The position numbers and the translations under genes were made by a program. Positions 25,300-37,900 of a stretch of DNA of 64,000 nt are shown piece after piece; positions within the stretch are counted from its first letter, which is position 1; each line of letters begins with the position of its first letter. The stretch lies in the NCBI GenBank assembly GCA_026874595.1, contig CM049322.1, positions 41,472,840 through 41,536,839 of the forward strand. Reading direction: 5' to 3'. Below the pieces are notes generated by a model. It saw only the letters and a program-made list of their open reading frames with translations. It made no database searches and was not told the origin of the DNA. Source of the stretch: Sipunculus nudus (Eukaryota; Annelida; Sipuncula; Golfingiida; Sipunculidae).

Positions 25300-26200
25300 A
25301 AAGCTTGAATGAATCTGGATTTAATTAATAAACCTATTTCTGTTTTGAATACTACATGAAAACTAATTGCATGCAGTAAACCTAACGCCATCTCTTTTTG
25401 GTTTCGGAAGTAAAATACAATAACAGAGAGTATCAAAGGCCTTTAAAAATATGAAAAAATAGGAATTCGCAGACCTCTGTTATATGGCAGTCAGAAATGC
25501 ATTTTCCTTTGAATATTTCCTGATCGTGAAGGTGATCCGGGCCACCTCCAAAATTCAATCAGTTGTTCCTTGTATTTTTGCCCACCTATCCTGTCATTTC
25601 ATGAATATCCTTAAATAACGTTTGAGTAATGTTGCTAACAGACAAACAAACAGACACACAAACCAACGCCGACAAACAAATAACCCCCGCCCCTTGGCTG
25701 AGTTAATAAAGAACAACGCCGCAAAAAACATAGCCCCCTCTTGGTAAAGAGGTAATAATAATAATAAATAAAAAAAAAAGTTACATGGTCTATGTTATGA
25801 GGGAACTTCCCAATTTATCAACATGACCTAGACTAGTACCATAATTCATTCTAGATCCGCATTATTTTTAAAAAATAATTTTTCTGTTTGTTTTGCGTTG
25901 ATTTTTATCTCCAAAACTTAGTTATAACATGTAAGATTGAAAAGGGCATGCAACTGGAAAGAGACATACCGTCTTCTTTTGATAATAGAGTAAACTTTGC
26001 AGATATACGCTTCGTCGATCATCAGAAACATTAAATGTGCTCTGCACCGGGCTTGCTTCAGTCTCAACAAAACTGGTCTGCCGTTTCGGGTCATGGGCAT
26101 CTGAACATGAAAGGTTGTCATTCAACCAATGTAAACTTCTGCCCTCGGCTAGGCACATTTTCGGATTGGACCGAACCATCTTTTGACATATAGCAGGGAT
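25300..26200 (-). repeat. Local diverged duplication, member 1
   Basis: Landmarks tgaatctgg, ctgttttgaa, gccatct..tttggtttcgga, and later actggaaagaga with a Gln-Ser-Leu-type minus-strand reading recur in the same order at 26350-26840. The minus-strand frames in both copies are open over 60-100 codons but match nothing I know. Confidence 0.4.
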
Positions 26201-26349
26201 TGATAATTCACGATAAAAAAGGAAAACCAATTTTCATCAGTGATCTCTATCTGAAAAAAAAAAATATATATATGAAGATTTGTGTAAATTTCTGCACTTT
26301 GTATGTTTTTTTGTATAATGTTAACACAGAAATAGAAGTTTCAGTGTAG

Positions 26350-26840
26350 GTTTCAGTGTAGGTCTGAGTGAATCTGGTTATAATAAACACACATATATCT
26401 GTTTTAAAACAACATAGGAAGTAATCGCCTGTAGTCCCCCCTGATACCATCTTTCTTGGTTTCGGATGTGAAATTCTCATGACACATACTACAAAATTCG
26501 TTCTGCATATCTTTTTTATCCCTAGAACATTTGCACAATAAGCAAGTGTTAAAAGGTTCTTTATCTGGAAAGAGTTATAAAGTCTCCCATTAATAAAGGG
26601 GTAACTTTTGCAAGGTTAAGCTTTGTCTGCCACTTAAACATGCGACACAAGCTTGTGACCGCGGGTGACTGAGCCTCGATCTTGAGTTGCCATTAAAACA
26701 CCTTTTGAACCGCATCCCCCGGCTGGCCACTTTTCTGGTTCGACAGAACCAGAAATCGACCTTTAATATGACTAAGAGTTCATGTTGAACCGTGCTTTCC
26801 ACATATGCTTTCTCATAATAAATGCCTGAACGAGCAGACA
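26350..26840 (-). repeat. Local diverged duplication, member 2
   Basis: Shorter counterpart of 25300-26200: tgaatctgg, ctgttttaaa, accatctttcttggtttcgga, ctggaaagag. The internal spacing is about 330 bp shorter. Confidence 0.4.
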
Positions 26841-27100
26841 TGGAACTAATGTAATAAACATGCAGTATGGTTTGGTATTATTGATATCAGCTAAGGGTTA
26901 CACTACATTAGACCATTAATGGACCAGAAATCGACCTTTAATATGACTAAGAGTTCATGTTGAACCGTGCTTTCCGCATATGCTTTCTCATAATAAATGC
27001 CTGAACGAGCAGACATGGAACAAATGTAATAAACATGCAGTATGCACAGGTATTATTGATATCAGCTAAGGGTTACACTACATTAGACCATTAATGGACC
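26749..27100 (+). repeat. Recent 175-bp tandem duplication
   Basis: The segment starting ccagaaatcgacctttaata is repeated after exactly 175 bp (26749 and 26924) with only a few differences (for example cacata versus gcata, tggtttgg versus cacagg). It is non-coding. Confidence 0.9.
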
Positions 27101-27104
27101 AGGG

Positions 27105-28040
27105 GTGTTTTCGTTATGTGAATACTAGTGTTTGCTAAATGCCTAATTACCAAACTTTTTTTCGGCTTCATTATTAAACGTCTCTCTCAAAATATAAACA
27201 TTTTTCAAAAGTGAAACTGCACATTAGTAATGTTGAATATCATTGTGTCCCCCGGGTTTCGCATATTCCCATTTATATGTCTCAAACATTTTGACATTAT
27301 TAAGGAGCATTGTTTTCTAAGTGATACATATAGGTCCATGCCAATAGGCGTATGTGGAAAAAAATAGGTCATACGTATACTAATTAGGAGGCGGCGAATA
27401 TGTTTTATAACCCAGTTTTAGAGATTTATCCTATAATCATTGAAGCTAGGCTCATTTGAAAGCAGTTTCTGCTTTGCTTTTAAATTTACAATAAATTATA
27501 AAAACCAAGTTATTCAAAACAAAAAAAGGTAAGAAAGTAACTCGATTGTGTATCTGTAATAAATAAAAGAAAAAGAAAAATTAAGAAAAGTTTTTGTTTT
27601 AGTAGCGCTCATTTCAGGTACAGCTACTCATAAATGCATTGTAATTCCTTTTTACTGGGATAGACATTTAGAAAGTAGAACGATAAAACCACAGAAATAT
27701 GTAATAAATATAAATATGAAGTCAAAACAATAAAACACATTTAAGACATCGACGCTAAGCAATTGAAGAGAATATCAGACGAACTTAGACAAAAACATGA
27801 AAGAACTTTTCTCATAAAAATGTTGCTTTAAACCCAGAGATTGGATTCGCGTCACGAACATCATCAACATCGCTTGTAGCAGCTAATGTTAAAGCCCGAT
27901 CGCCAAAGCTCACCAGCCCTGATCCCATCATGAAGACTTATCTTGAAGATGATGAACTAAATAATAGAAAAAAGCATATACATATATCCGAAATTTTGAC
28001 ACATAATCTCTGTAACGTAAACAAAAAAGGCTAATTTATA
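27105..28040. other. AT-rich non-coding stretch
   Basis: No gene or structured repeat seen. Confidence 0.5.
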
Positions 28041-28044
28041 TAAA

Positions 28045-28275
28045 ATATAAACTTATTTTATTTTACATGGATTGTACCAATAATTATTATAACTTATCGC
28101 GGCACCCTCCATGGCTCGGATTTCGGCGTTCTGTAGACTGTATAGGTGGAGGAAACCAGAGAATCCGGAGAAAACCACCGGCCTTGGACGGGCAACTACA
28201 GCCCACTCTCATAGCCACGCCCGGGACCTAACCCAATTCGCCAGGGGAAAGAACCAAGCGTTTTACCCCTCGAAT
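28045..28275 (-). mobile_element. tRNA-derived SINE, minus strand
   Basis: Reverse complement of the SINE at 50455-50695 with about 80% visible identity, including the tail-side attttacatggattgtac, the ccatggctcgg block, the ggaggaaaccagag block and a degenerate B box. It is followed by an (AT)n at 28291-28326. Confidence 0.75.
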
Positions 28276-28289
28276 GTTCAGGCCCCAAA

Positions 28290-28329
<40 letters not shown>

Positions 28330-28584
28330 CCATAAAAGTACAATATCCATCATATGTGGGAAAATAGGAATAGTAGTACTATATATTCTTTATGTTATCA
28401 TTCGTGGAGGGATGTAATATTCGTAATATTAATGATGATTACTGGTATTATAATAAAACAGTAATATTAAAGGCAATAATGGCACTTTACATTTTATTAT
28501 TATTATTCAGCTGTGTGTTTTGCTATTAACGAATATATCTGACTTGAAAATGCGGAACAAAATTTCAGGTCACTGAACCCAGAA

Positions 28585-28955
28585 TAATATAAAATATACT
28601 TTATAAATCACTTGCAGGAGCATTAACTAGTGCCCCCACATAAATAAATGGGGTAACCTGCACATAATTATAAATAATGATATTATCTTCATAAATACTT
28701 TATAAAACCCTTGCAGGTATATTACACTATGCCTGCACATTAATAAAAGGGGGAAAAGGTAATAATCGTAACAAAAATACGTACACAATTATAAAATAGT
28801 GATCTTATTTTTTTAAATACCATACTTGATAAATTCCTAGCAGGTAAATAACATAGTGCCGGCACATTAATAAAAGGTAAGGCTGTAATGATCGATACAA
28901 TAAACATGAACATTATTATAAAATAGTGATATTGTTTTTATAAATACCATAAAAA
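28585..28955 (+). repeat. Three to four diverged ~120-bp tandem units
   Basis: Each unit carries ttataaa..c.ttgcagg, then a tagtgcc/tatgcctgcacat block, taataaa..gggg, and cacaattataaa.ta.tgat in order. AT-rich and non-coding. Confidence 0.6.
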
Positions 28956-28959
28956 TGAG

Positions 28960-29780
28960 TTTTGCAGTAACTCAACCTGCGTAATTATTTACTGTTTTCC
29001 CTTTACATATATCTATGAAATTAAAACCACTTATATTGTCTGATTTTTCTGAAGAATAACTGAAAAAAGTCGCCTTATTTATAAAACAAACAAGGTACGC
29101 TAAGAATAAAGCCATTTATGAATCCAGAGTCACCGTCATTCCGCCTTTTGTTCAAAATAGCTTCCGTGACGAAGGGGCCAACGTGTCCCGGCATACCGTG
29201 TGTGAAACAAGTACACATTTGTATAAAATTTTGTATGAGCCTTTAAGTATTAATGTGAAAATAGAAATACTATGTAACCAGAAACATGGACAAAAAAGGA
29301 AATATATGTTTTGTTTTATACCTCTGCCTATCGCTGGAGAGCACTTGGGTGATCATGGATTTTAGAAAGTATTTTACCTAAAGATATGATCTAAGCAGAT
29401 GTCCATTATTCGGCTTTTTGTTTTTGGTCGAGTGCAGAATCTATAATGAAAGTTTTAAATAAAGAAACTAGTATTTTCTCATATAAAGTGTTTTCACAAT
29501 CAACTGTACCGAAATTAGACGGCGCCAGCTGCAGAAATCATGTCTACATGACACTAATTACACAAATATTAGTATTAAGGTAATCCCCATATGAAAAATA
29601 GTTTGCCTTAAAGGATGATTTCAATTCTCTAAAGGATGTTTTCAATTATCTAAAGTCTACACTTATGTATGAAACACTTTCTATTAATTACCGTTGACTC
29701 AGAAACTGGACAAATTTGGGGCGGGGATCTTAGGGGCAACATCCTGTCCTTTCATAGACGCGTTGTTAATGGATTGAGAG
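28960..29780. other. Upstream region of the pseudoprotease gene
   Basis: No coding exon seen. It probably holds the distal promoter; no specific site other than the TATA box at 29791 is claimed. Confidence 0.4.
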
Positions 29781-29790
29781 AACTCGACCA

Positions 29791-29797
29791 TATAAAG
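29791..29797 (+). promoter_or_regulatory. TATA box of the pseudoprotease gene
   Basis: TATAAAG lies 118 bp upstream of the start codon. A transcription start about 30 bp downstream would give a 5' UTR near 85 nt. There is no competing ATG-rich leader between them beyond a few short frames. Confidence 0.6.
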
Positions 29798-29908
29798 GTC
29801 ATGTGCCCCTCACTCAGGTGCTTTCATGTGTGGCCATTACTCGCCTGATGGCCTTCAACCATATCGCACGCTAAATTGTCACTTCAGTCTAACCTCCGCG
29901 TGTGTAAG

Positions 29909-29978
29909 ATGAATATCAGAGCTGGTTTCGTTGCCCTGTTGATTTTATTTGTGAAGGAGTCAGAGGGACAGAAGAAAA
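29909..29978 (+). CDS. Exon 1: signal peptide
   Basis: The exon encodes 23 codons plus one base, MNIRAGFVALLILFV followed by KESEGQKK, a short basic n-region and a hydrophobic core with likely cleavage after SEG. The ATG has A at -3. The donor is gtgagt, phase 1. It lies 118 bp downstream of a TATA box. This start was chosen because the reading begins with a secretion signal and splices in phase to exon 2. Confidence 0.88.
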
Positions 29979-31463
29979 GTGAGTAAAAACCCAATATATA
30001 TATATGTGTGTGTGTGTGTGTATGTGTATAAATGTACGTGTGTACACTGCAAGATTAAAAGATGAAATGGTTTCTTTATAAACATGCCGATGTTACAGTG
30101 GAAACATGATATACAACGAAAACGGTTTGTAATGATAACCAGCAAATTGCTTAAATTATAATAATGCTCCATCATTTTTTTTAAATTTTGGATGTTCATT
30201 TAGTATACAAAGTGCAGGAAAAACGATATGTTACAGTTGGAAATATCTGGTAAATATCGCCCTTAGGCCGTGACATCTACTAGAAAACTAGAATGGTAAA
30301 AACGACTTAGCGGAGACAACATTTTATTATGAAAGCAGAGGTTATTTGTGATACAATAACTTAGTATTGCTAATAATCAGGCATTCAGGTGAAGCCATTT
30401 AATATTCCTAGGGAATAAGCATTTTGTGGATGCACACCGGTTTTTGTTTAATCTGAAACACGGTTATACATTGTTTTATACAATGTAACAAATATGAATA
30501 AAAATTAAACACTTTCTGATTCAACATACAATTTGGCAAATTCAAGGTACCGATTCGGCAAAGTAACGTCTTAGTTTATTGATTTGCAGTTTTGAAGATG
30601 TGAAGATGAAAATAGGTCAGCTTTTATGATGTTTTTGTTTTGTTATGATGTTTGTGTTTTGTTAAGATGTTTGTTTTTTATGATGTTTGTGTTTTTGTTA
30701 TGATGTTTGTGTTTTGTTATAAATATTTGTTTTTTTTATAATGTTTGTGATTTTGATATGATACTTACAATTTTATTATGATGTTTGCATGTTTCTTTTA
30801 ATAAGAAATATGCGGGGAAGCACCTCACAGCGACGAATGCCTTCTCCAGATTTGGGAGAAATCTGGATGTGATCCAAAAGGGACTCATGCGCCACCGAAC
30901 GGGGTATGTCGTTAACTCTTTTTAAAATGTGGCTATTTCGCAAACGAAATTGTTCAGAATATTAGTTCTGCTTTGTTCATTTTGTAGTGAACCCCATTTT
31001 ATCCATCGACAGGATTTTTTTTATCCTGTCAGAGTCACCCCGCTTGAAATTTGGATTATACTTCTCAGTTCGATGAAGCCTTATTCGCACATAAAACAGA
31101 GTCCTTGTAAACACAGCTCTCCCTTTCGTAACGTTCATACCTGGAAGGTGGGGAACCATTAGGTCTCGGGCATTTTCGAATTCGGCCCACACGAAATCGG
31201 ACCATTTCAGATCGGACCATTACGATCTCTGACCACGGGACCAACGATCTCGGACCACTTAATTTAGGGCTACTACGATCTCGGACTAGGGTTTCAGATC
31301 TATTCATGTGATGTTCTGCCTGCTGATACCGTTATGAAATGCTCGAAATTTTGTAAATAGTACCAGTGAGAATATTATACAAAGACGACCCACGCTTCCC
31401 TATAACTATATTTATAAAAAAATGAGGCATATTAGGTTGTTATATATCGACTGAGAAAACTCA

Positions 31464-31502
<39 letters not shown>

Positions 31503-31594
31503 GCTAAATGTCAAGCACTTTGAGCATCGAGAAAGAAACCTGTTCTACCTTAGCTGTATCGAGCACTAAGCTGCAAGCATTGAAACCTACTTAG

Positions 31595-31637
<43 letters not shown>

Positions 31638-31928
31638 AACATATATATGTATATATATGCACACACACATATATTCAATACAGATGTCCAAAAGGGTCAT
31701 ATGGTCGCCTTTCGCCTGTCTTTGGCAAATAATATTTCTATTTATGTCCCTTATTAAATTATAGATATATAATCCTAATAAACCTTTTCAATTATTTTAT
31801 TTCAATCATTCAAATTTTGCACGTATTGTTAAAACACATATTACTCAAACGAGTTCACTAACTATATAATGTTAGCAAATGACAGTTAAATATTAATTAG
31901 AATTAAGAAAATATGCAAAGGATAATGG

Positions 31929-31986
<58 letters not shown>

Positions 31987-34900
31987 CGAGAGAGAATGTG
32001 TGTGTGTGTTATGTTGGTAACAAGGTTTTTTTAATGTACAGACAATATGTCTCAACATGGTTTGTAGATAGCAGATATATATTTCATTATGATATCGTAA
32101 GTCCGAACGAGGTCTAAAGGAGTCCGTCATAGTTGTCCAAGGTGGTATGGAAAAGGGTCCAACATCATCGACTCTGGTGGTACGAATTTGTGTTGGCCGA
32201 GCTCGCAAAGGTCCCGGTTCTCCAGAAACCGGAAGGTGGACGTTGCTTACAGGTCTTGTCATTGTCGTCCAAAACTACAATCAGCAAATTCATGAAACAA
32301 CTTACGACAAATTGCTTTAGGTAATAAAACTAATAAAATAAGAAAGACGTAAAATAATGCAGGTTCTGAAGTCTAGTTAAACATATGCTTTCATTAAACC
32401 TCAACAAACTTTGCACTATTAACACTATTTATCTAAACTCAGCTGCTTCAAAGGTATTGACAAGAATACTGACATTATTGATTCACAGCCTGTTGACGTC
32501 TGGCGGATGATGGACAAAAAAGAACTAAGTGTTAGCATGAAGAAGTACAAGAAAAGAGCCATGAGCGGTTACGTCGATAAAGAAACCGGTACCGAATACG
32601 TGACCCTCTGTTACGGAAAAGAGGGAGGTGAGATGACTGTTTTATAGATGACACGAAAGAGATAAAAGGAGGATCTTTAAAACATGGTTTATTATTATAC
32701 ATCATGATCGTATCAGTTTATGGTAAACTATCGTGACACTATTGTATTTCCTTAGTATCGTGAGATGTAAAGATCAGTGGATTTCTGTTTTCTTTGAAGT
32801 AGGGTCTGCAGGATCCAGCTTCATCCTTTTGGTCCTACAGATAAATATACGAGCGTCCTGTTGGACACTTGCCCATCCAGTAGTTTGTATCCGAAAAAAG
32901 ATTTCAAGCATGATAGATGCATACTCCCGCATTCCTGGAAGAAGTGTAAAAAGTAAGGTTGTGGTGTAAGACACAGGCCTTTGTAAACTAGACGCATACA
33001 CCAGAAAGTTAAAAGGACATAACTTTACCAAAATTCAAGGAGGCGCTGTATACTTATCTAGTTGTCCGATTCATGTTAGCCATTGTGAATGAAGATTGCT
33101 CTACAATTACAGGCAACAGAGAAAAGACAGTAGAAAACAAGGCTCGCATTTAATATCGTTCTAATCACCTTTCTTTTAACAGTAAGACAAAATAATAAAA
33201 GCATCCTTCGAGCTCAAATGCAGTTTGAAGCTCTCTGTGTAGCTTTGTCTTCATAGCCACGATATATATTGGACCGTGGAGTCTGTAATACGCATGATTA
33301 TCGTGTTGGTGTACTAACTAAATAGTGTCATGAGTGAGGCAGAGCCGATTAACAGAGATAAGCCTGTTCGAGTCGGTCAGCTTTATTTTCGAATGTGAGC
33401 GCTTCATTGGCTACACATCGTTTAGTCGAGGGAGGATTTGGTGTTTTTTGGCCCTATCACTACACTTTGCCACTGTTGTTACACAGCTTCCTCGGTACTG
33501 TTACTTTTTTAGAATAATTTATCAAGTTTATGTTGATGTAACAAAGATTAAACTCTTCACAAGTATATTGGAAGTAAATAACCTAGTAGTACCCCCATTT
33601 TCACTAAAATACCCCATAATTTTAAGGGTTTACAAAGGGAGGTTTTACCTTAATTACGGGTAAAATGCAATTGATGTTTATTTTATGAACACATAGCATT
33701 TGATTAACCCTTTACTGTTTACAGGCCACTAAGGAGCACTAGGAAAGGGCAACTAGAATGCCGTGATATATATAGAATTTTTCAGGACAAAAATATTGCA
33801 TATAATTTTAAAGTTTCAATGATTTTCAATAATCTTCAGCAAACCCTCTTAGTGGAAACTGTTGAAAATTTGATAAAGATACAAAAAAGCTTGAAAAGAT
33901 ATTGCGGTTAGTGTAAATTTAAATAGTGTCAGTATTTGTCGGAAATCTTAAATGAATGTAAACAGGAAAGAGTTAAGGCATTAAAAGTGAAAAATTCCTT
34001 TGTATACTAGTATTCTTGTACATTTGAGGGGATTGCCAACGAGAAAATATTACGTATCACTGCGTTTAGCTGAAATATGATTAAAGTTCAATGTATAATC
34101 GAAAAGACATATCTAAATCGTTCAACATTTCAATACTTGATGGCGCTCAGAAGCAAGCGAGGTAGTTACGGTAAATAACAAAAATTGTGTTCGTTGTCGT
34201 GGCTGGAACCATCTGGTGATTACGCGAGGACTGCAACTCGTTTTGTATGAAGAGAAAGAAAGGTGTGTTTAAAATATTACCGTTTTGAATACTGTACTTT
34301 GTATTTTAAGGGAACTGCGGTCCAAAATCTGCGCCTGGTCCTCACACACTCAGTTGTCTTCAACAGATGTGGAAGGAAGCCAAATGTTTTGTAACAGGAA
34401 CAGGGTATCCCGTACTTGGGCCGGTAAGTATTGTTACATGCAGTTTTAACGAGCTAAAGATTCGATAAGATTCCAAGATAAAGTGATTGGTCGCTGGTAA
34501 ACTATTAGTAAAGCAATTAAAATTATCATGAAAATTGATGTCATGATTCTTATAATAGTGTCATAAGAGTGCTTGATGGTTGATGTTATGAACGGATTAA
34601 TACCGATAAACATAAGTTAATAATGAATGACACTTGTGAAACCCTTGTTTTGCAGACATATTCTTCTATGTCTGAAAAGAAGCCATAAGGTTCTTGGAAA
34701 CGATTTATTTGGATATCTAATCTCCGGATTATTTTAAATCCTAGATTGATTTTCATGCAATCACAAGCGATCCTCGAAAATATAATTTAACAGTCAGAAA
34801 TGATCTCAATTTGACTTAGAAAGCAAGATAACAATTCGTACACGAAATTTAGTGCATTTTTTGTACAACTTTTAAATGCAGAAGCATTTACAAATTAATT

Positions 34901-37900
34901 TTTGAAAAGGTAGTAAAGCAAGTGAGTAACCAAGTAACCAGCAAAACTAGTGCATTTGATCAAATGAGTGGACCATTTGAAAGAACACACAATAAACTTT
35001 GAACAATGAAGAAATTACCACTATTTGCTATTAATATAAACAAGATAGTTGGCATATAAACATAAAATGTATTCGTCACTGTGGAACCTTTGTTTTCGTA
35101 ACATGAGGGGGAAAAGGGTACCAATTCCTTTATGTAACTCTCATCACGTGCTACAGAATTCTAATAATATTCATATTTGATGGCGTGTTGTACATGTTTA
35201 CAATAAAAAAAAAGGGGCTTACGATTTCACGCTTCACTCCTTATTTTTCAGAAAGTTAAGTACTGGAACAGTATGCCGGTAGGTAAAGTACGCCGTGAAA
35301 TGAGGGCGATCAAAAAGAAAGCTTTGAACCAGAAAGTAGACAAAACAGGCGAACCCTTCGTCCAAATATGTTACGGTAAGTACCTTCCCTTTGAAACACC
35401 ACTCCTCTTCACTGATGTCCGGCAAGTAGCAGGCATATCTAATTTGTGCTGTTTGATAAATATTCAGTTTGCCTCTTTTGTGTGTTTTCCTTTACCAATA
35501 ATTCATTCGTTGCTTTGAATTGATTCGCTTCTGGAAACTTAACCTGGGATCCATTAGATCCACACGATACACACCGTGGGCATATATGTATCCATAAGCA
35601 GAGACATGTTTGATGTTGATTAACTCTCCCAAAATTTGTATGAAAGAAAATGAAGAAATGTATTTTGTTTATGATGATACTGATAGTCTATTCAAATAAC
35701 TACTGTAAATAATGTTTACTTTTACAAAATGATCCGTACGAAAATCAGAATATTGGACAGACGACAATTAGAGGAAATTCTTGTACATTACCGGCAGATA
35801 AGGTGAGAGATAAGATGAAATTTATTTTAAATCTGTGTACGGGTAACATACACATATATATATCAATATTTTGCTCTACGACATCTCCCCGACGATGAAT
35901 CCTTTTATTCAAGAATTTATTTTTTGGCGATAATTTGAAACCCATGCGAACGAAAAATCAATCACAGTTTGTACAACTTTAACGTCAAATGTATCATCTT
36001 ACATATCGAATTATTTGTTTGCTCATTATACCCTGTTCTGTTGTATACGTCTTAAATTTCAGGATGTGGCATCAGTAACCACATGGACGAATTCATATAT
36101 CTCGGAAGTGATGTAACGGATCCACAACGCTGGCCATGGGCGGTGAGTTGTTGAACTTTTCATGAAAATTTCTGATTTGCTTTGAGTTTTGCATCTTAAA
36201 ATGTTTCCTTCTCTGCAGCATATTGTAATACTACATAGTATTTTATTATTTATGTGGTCAGAGCGACGTGAAAAGATATGTTTGATAAGCTGGGTGAAAA
36301 GGTTGAAGGATTAAAAGTGCATGGAGTACCCATGATTGTAAAGAAATATGAATTTAAATTATTAAAAATTGGGTTAATTACAGTATTGTTTTCTTTCTAT
36401 GGATTAAAGGAATTAAAAGGATTGGATTTCACGAGTCTAGTTCATGTTTTGTTTTTTAAACAGAACCTTTACATTGATGTGATAAAAGGAAATTAAAAGA
36501 ATAAAATATACTTTTTTCTGTCTATTAATTTGTGTTTAGAATTTCTTAAAAATTTGATAATTTTATTTAATTTAGGAGCATATATTTTTAAATAAACACA
36601 TATAATAGACAGTACCAAAAAAAATATTGGTAATAACGCCGATCCAATCCGTCATAATCCCTATTTACAAATATAAAAGTATTTATTCAAAAGAATACAA
36701 ACTCAGTGATATTAAAACCCAGTATGTAATCATATTTTCATCATATCAATAAATTGATAAGGTTGTGATTTTATTGAATAATTTACAGGTATCAATTTAT
36801 TCTGACAACGGACTTGAATGCAACGGGGCTATACTAAGTCCTAAATGGGTCCTGACAGGGGCTGATTGCCTGTATAAGTAAGTAACAAAGTGGAACGCAC
36901 ACACACACACACATATAATAGTTGTGTGCAAATTCATAAATTATAGCGATTATACCGATATGATATTCCTAATCTTTCAGATATATTAGAAGGCTGAAAC
37001 AGCATTACAACTTTACCTTGTACTGCGAATAAATATAAACAGCCCCTACATTAGCTTGACCTTTCAGCGTGATTTACACGTTAGACTGAGTTATCTCGTT
37101 CATTATGTTAGGTATAATTCTATTGATCATACTTTACTATAAAATAGGTAATACATACTATAATCGATTAATAATCGATCATGGGTCTTTCTTTTACCTT
37201 GTTGAAGAGAAGTGAACTAACACACACATATATATACAGTGATTTAAGATTAGAGACCGAATCGACTTTTCCAGGAATTTGAAATGGGACTTTGATACGA
37301 CGGGTGTATGACTTGGACATTTACTCATATTCAGAGGTTTTGGTCTAATCCAGTTCTCGTCAAGTTTAAAATAAACATATATCACTTGGGTTCTCCCGGA
37401 AAGTAGCCTACCGACACATCATAAGCGCATCACTTTAAGGGGAATATTTTGAGAAAATAAAGTTTGGACCTCCTATGTTTTAAACTTTAAAGTCTTAAAT
37501 TTCTATACATGGGCGTGGCTAGGAAAGTTAACTGTAGGATTTTCTATATATTGCAGCATGTTGAGCAAATTCATAGCCTTTTGAATAGGTAAATACCAAG
37601 GGGTCTCAGACCAGAAGTTTATAAAGTATTAAAAAGCTATTAACATAAACTTAATGTTTAATATTACTCGATATACAGTGTTTCAATCCTTTAGGTATAT
37701 ATATATATATGCCAGTATTTTGTTATGAAACCATTTGCTTACTTCCGCACAAAACTAAAAAATTCTTGCACCAAGCGCGATCAGTGATGTAATATATAGA
37801 CCCAGTGCGCACGTCACCAAGCCCTCCACGATCGACTTTACATCAATTCTTTACAAGCTTCTCTCCGGTGTTTCTTCCTTTATGCCACCTCCTAATTTGG

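Noticed and set aside
33334-33663. 109-codon + frame inside intron 3
   Set aside because: No acceptor/donor pair in phase with the neighbouring exons, and the spliced reading is complete without it.
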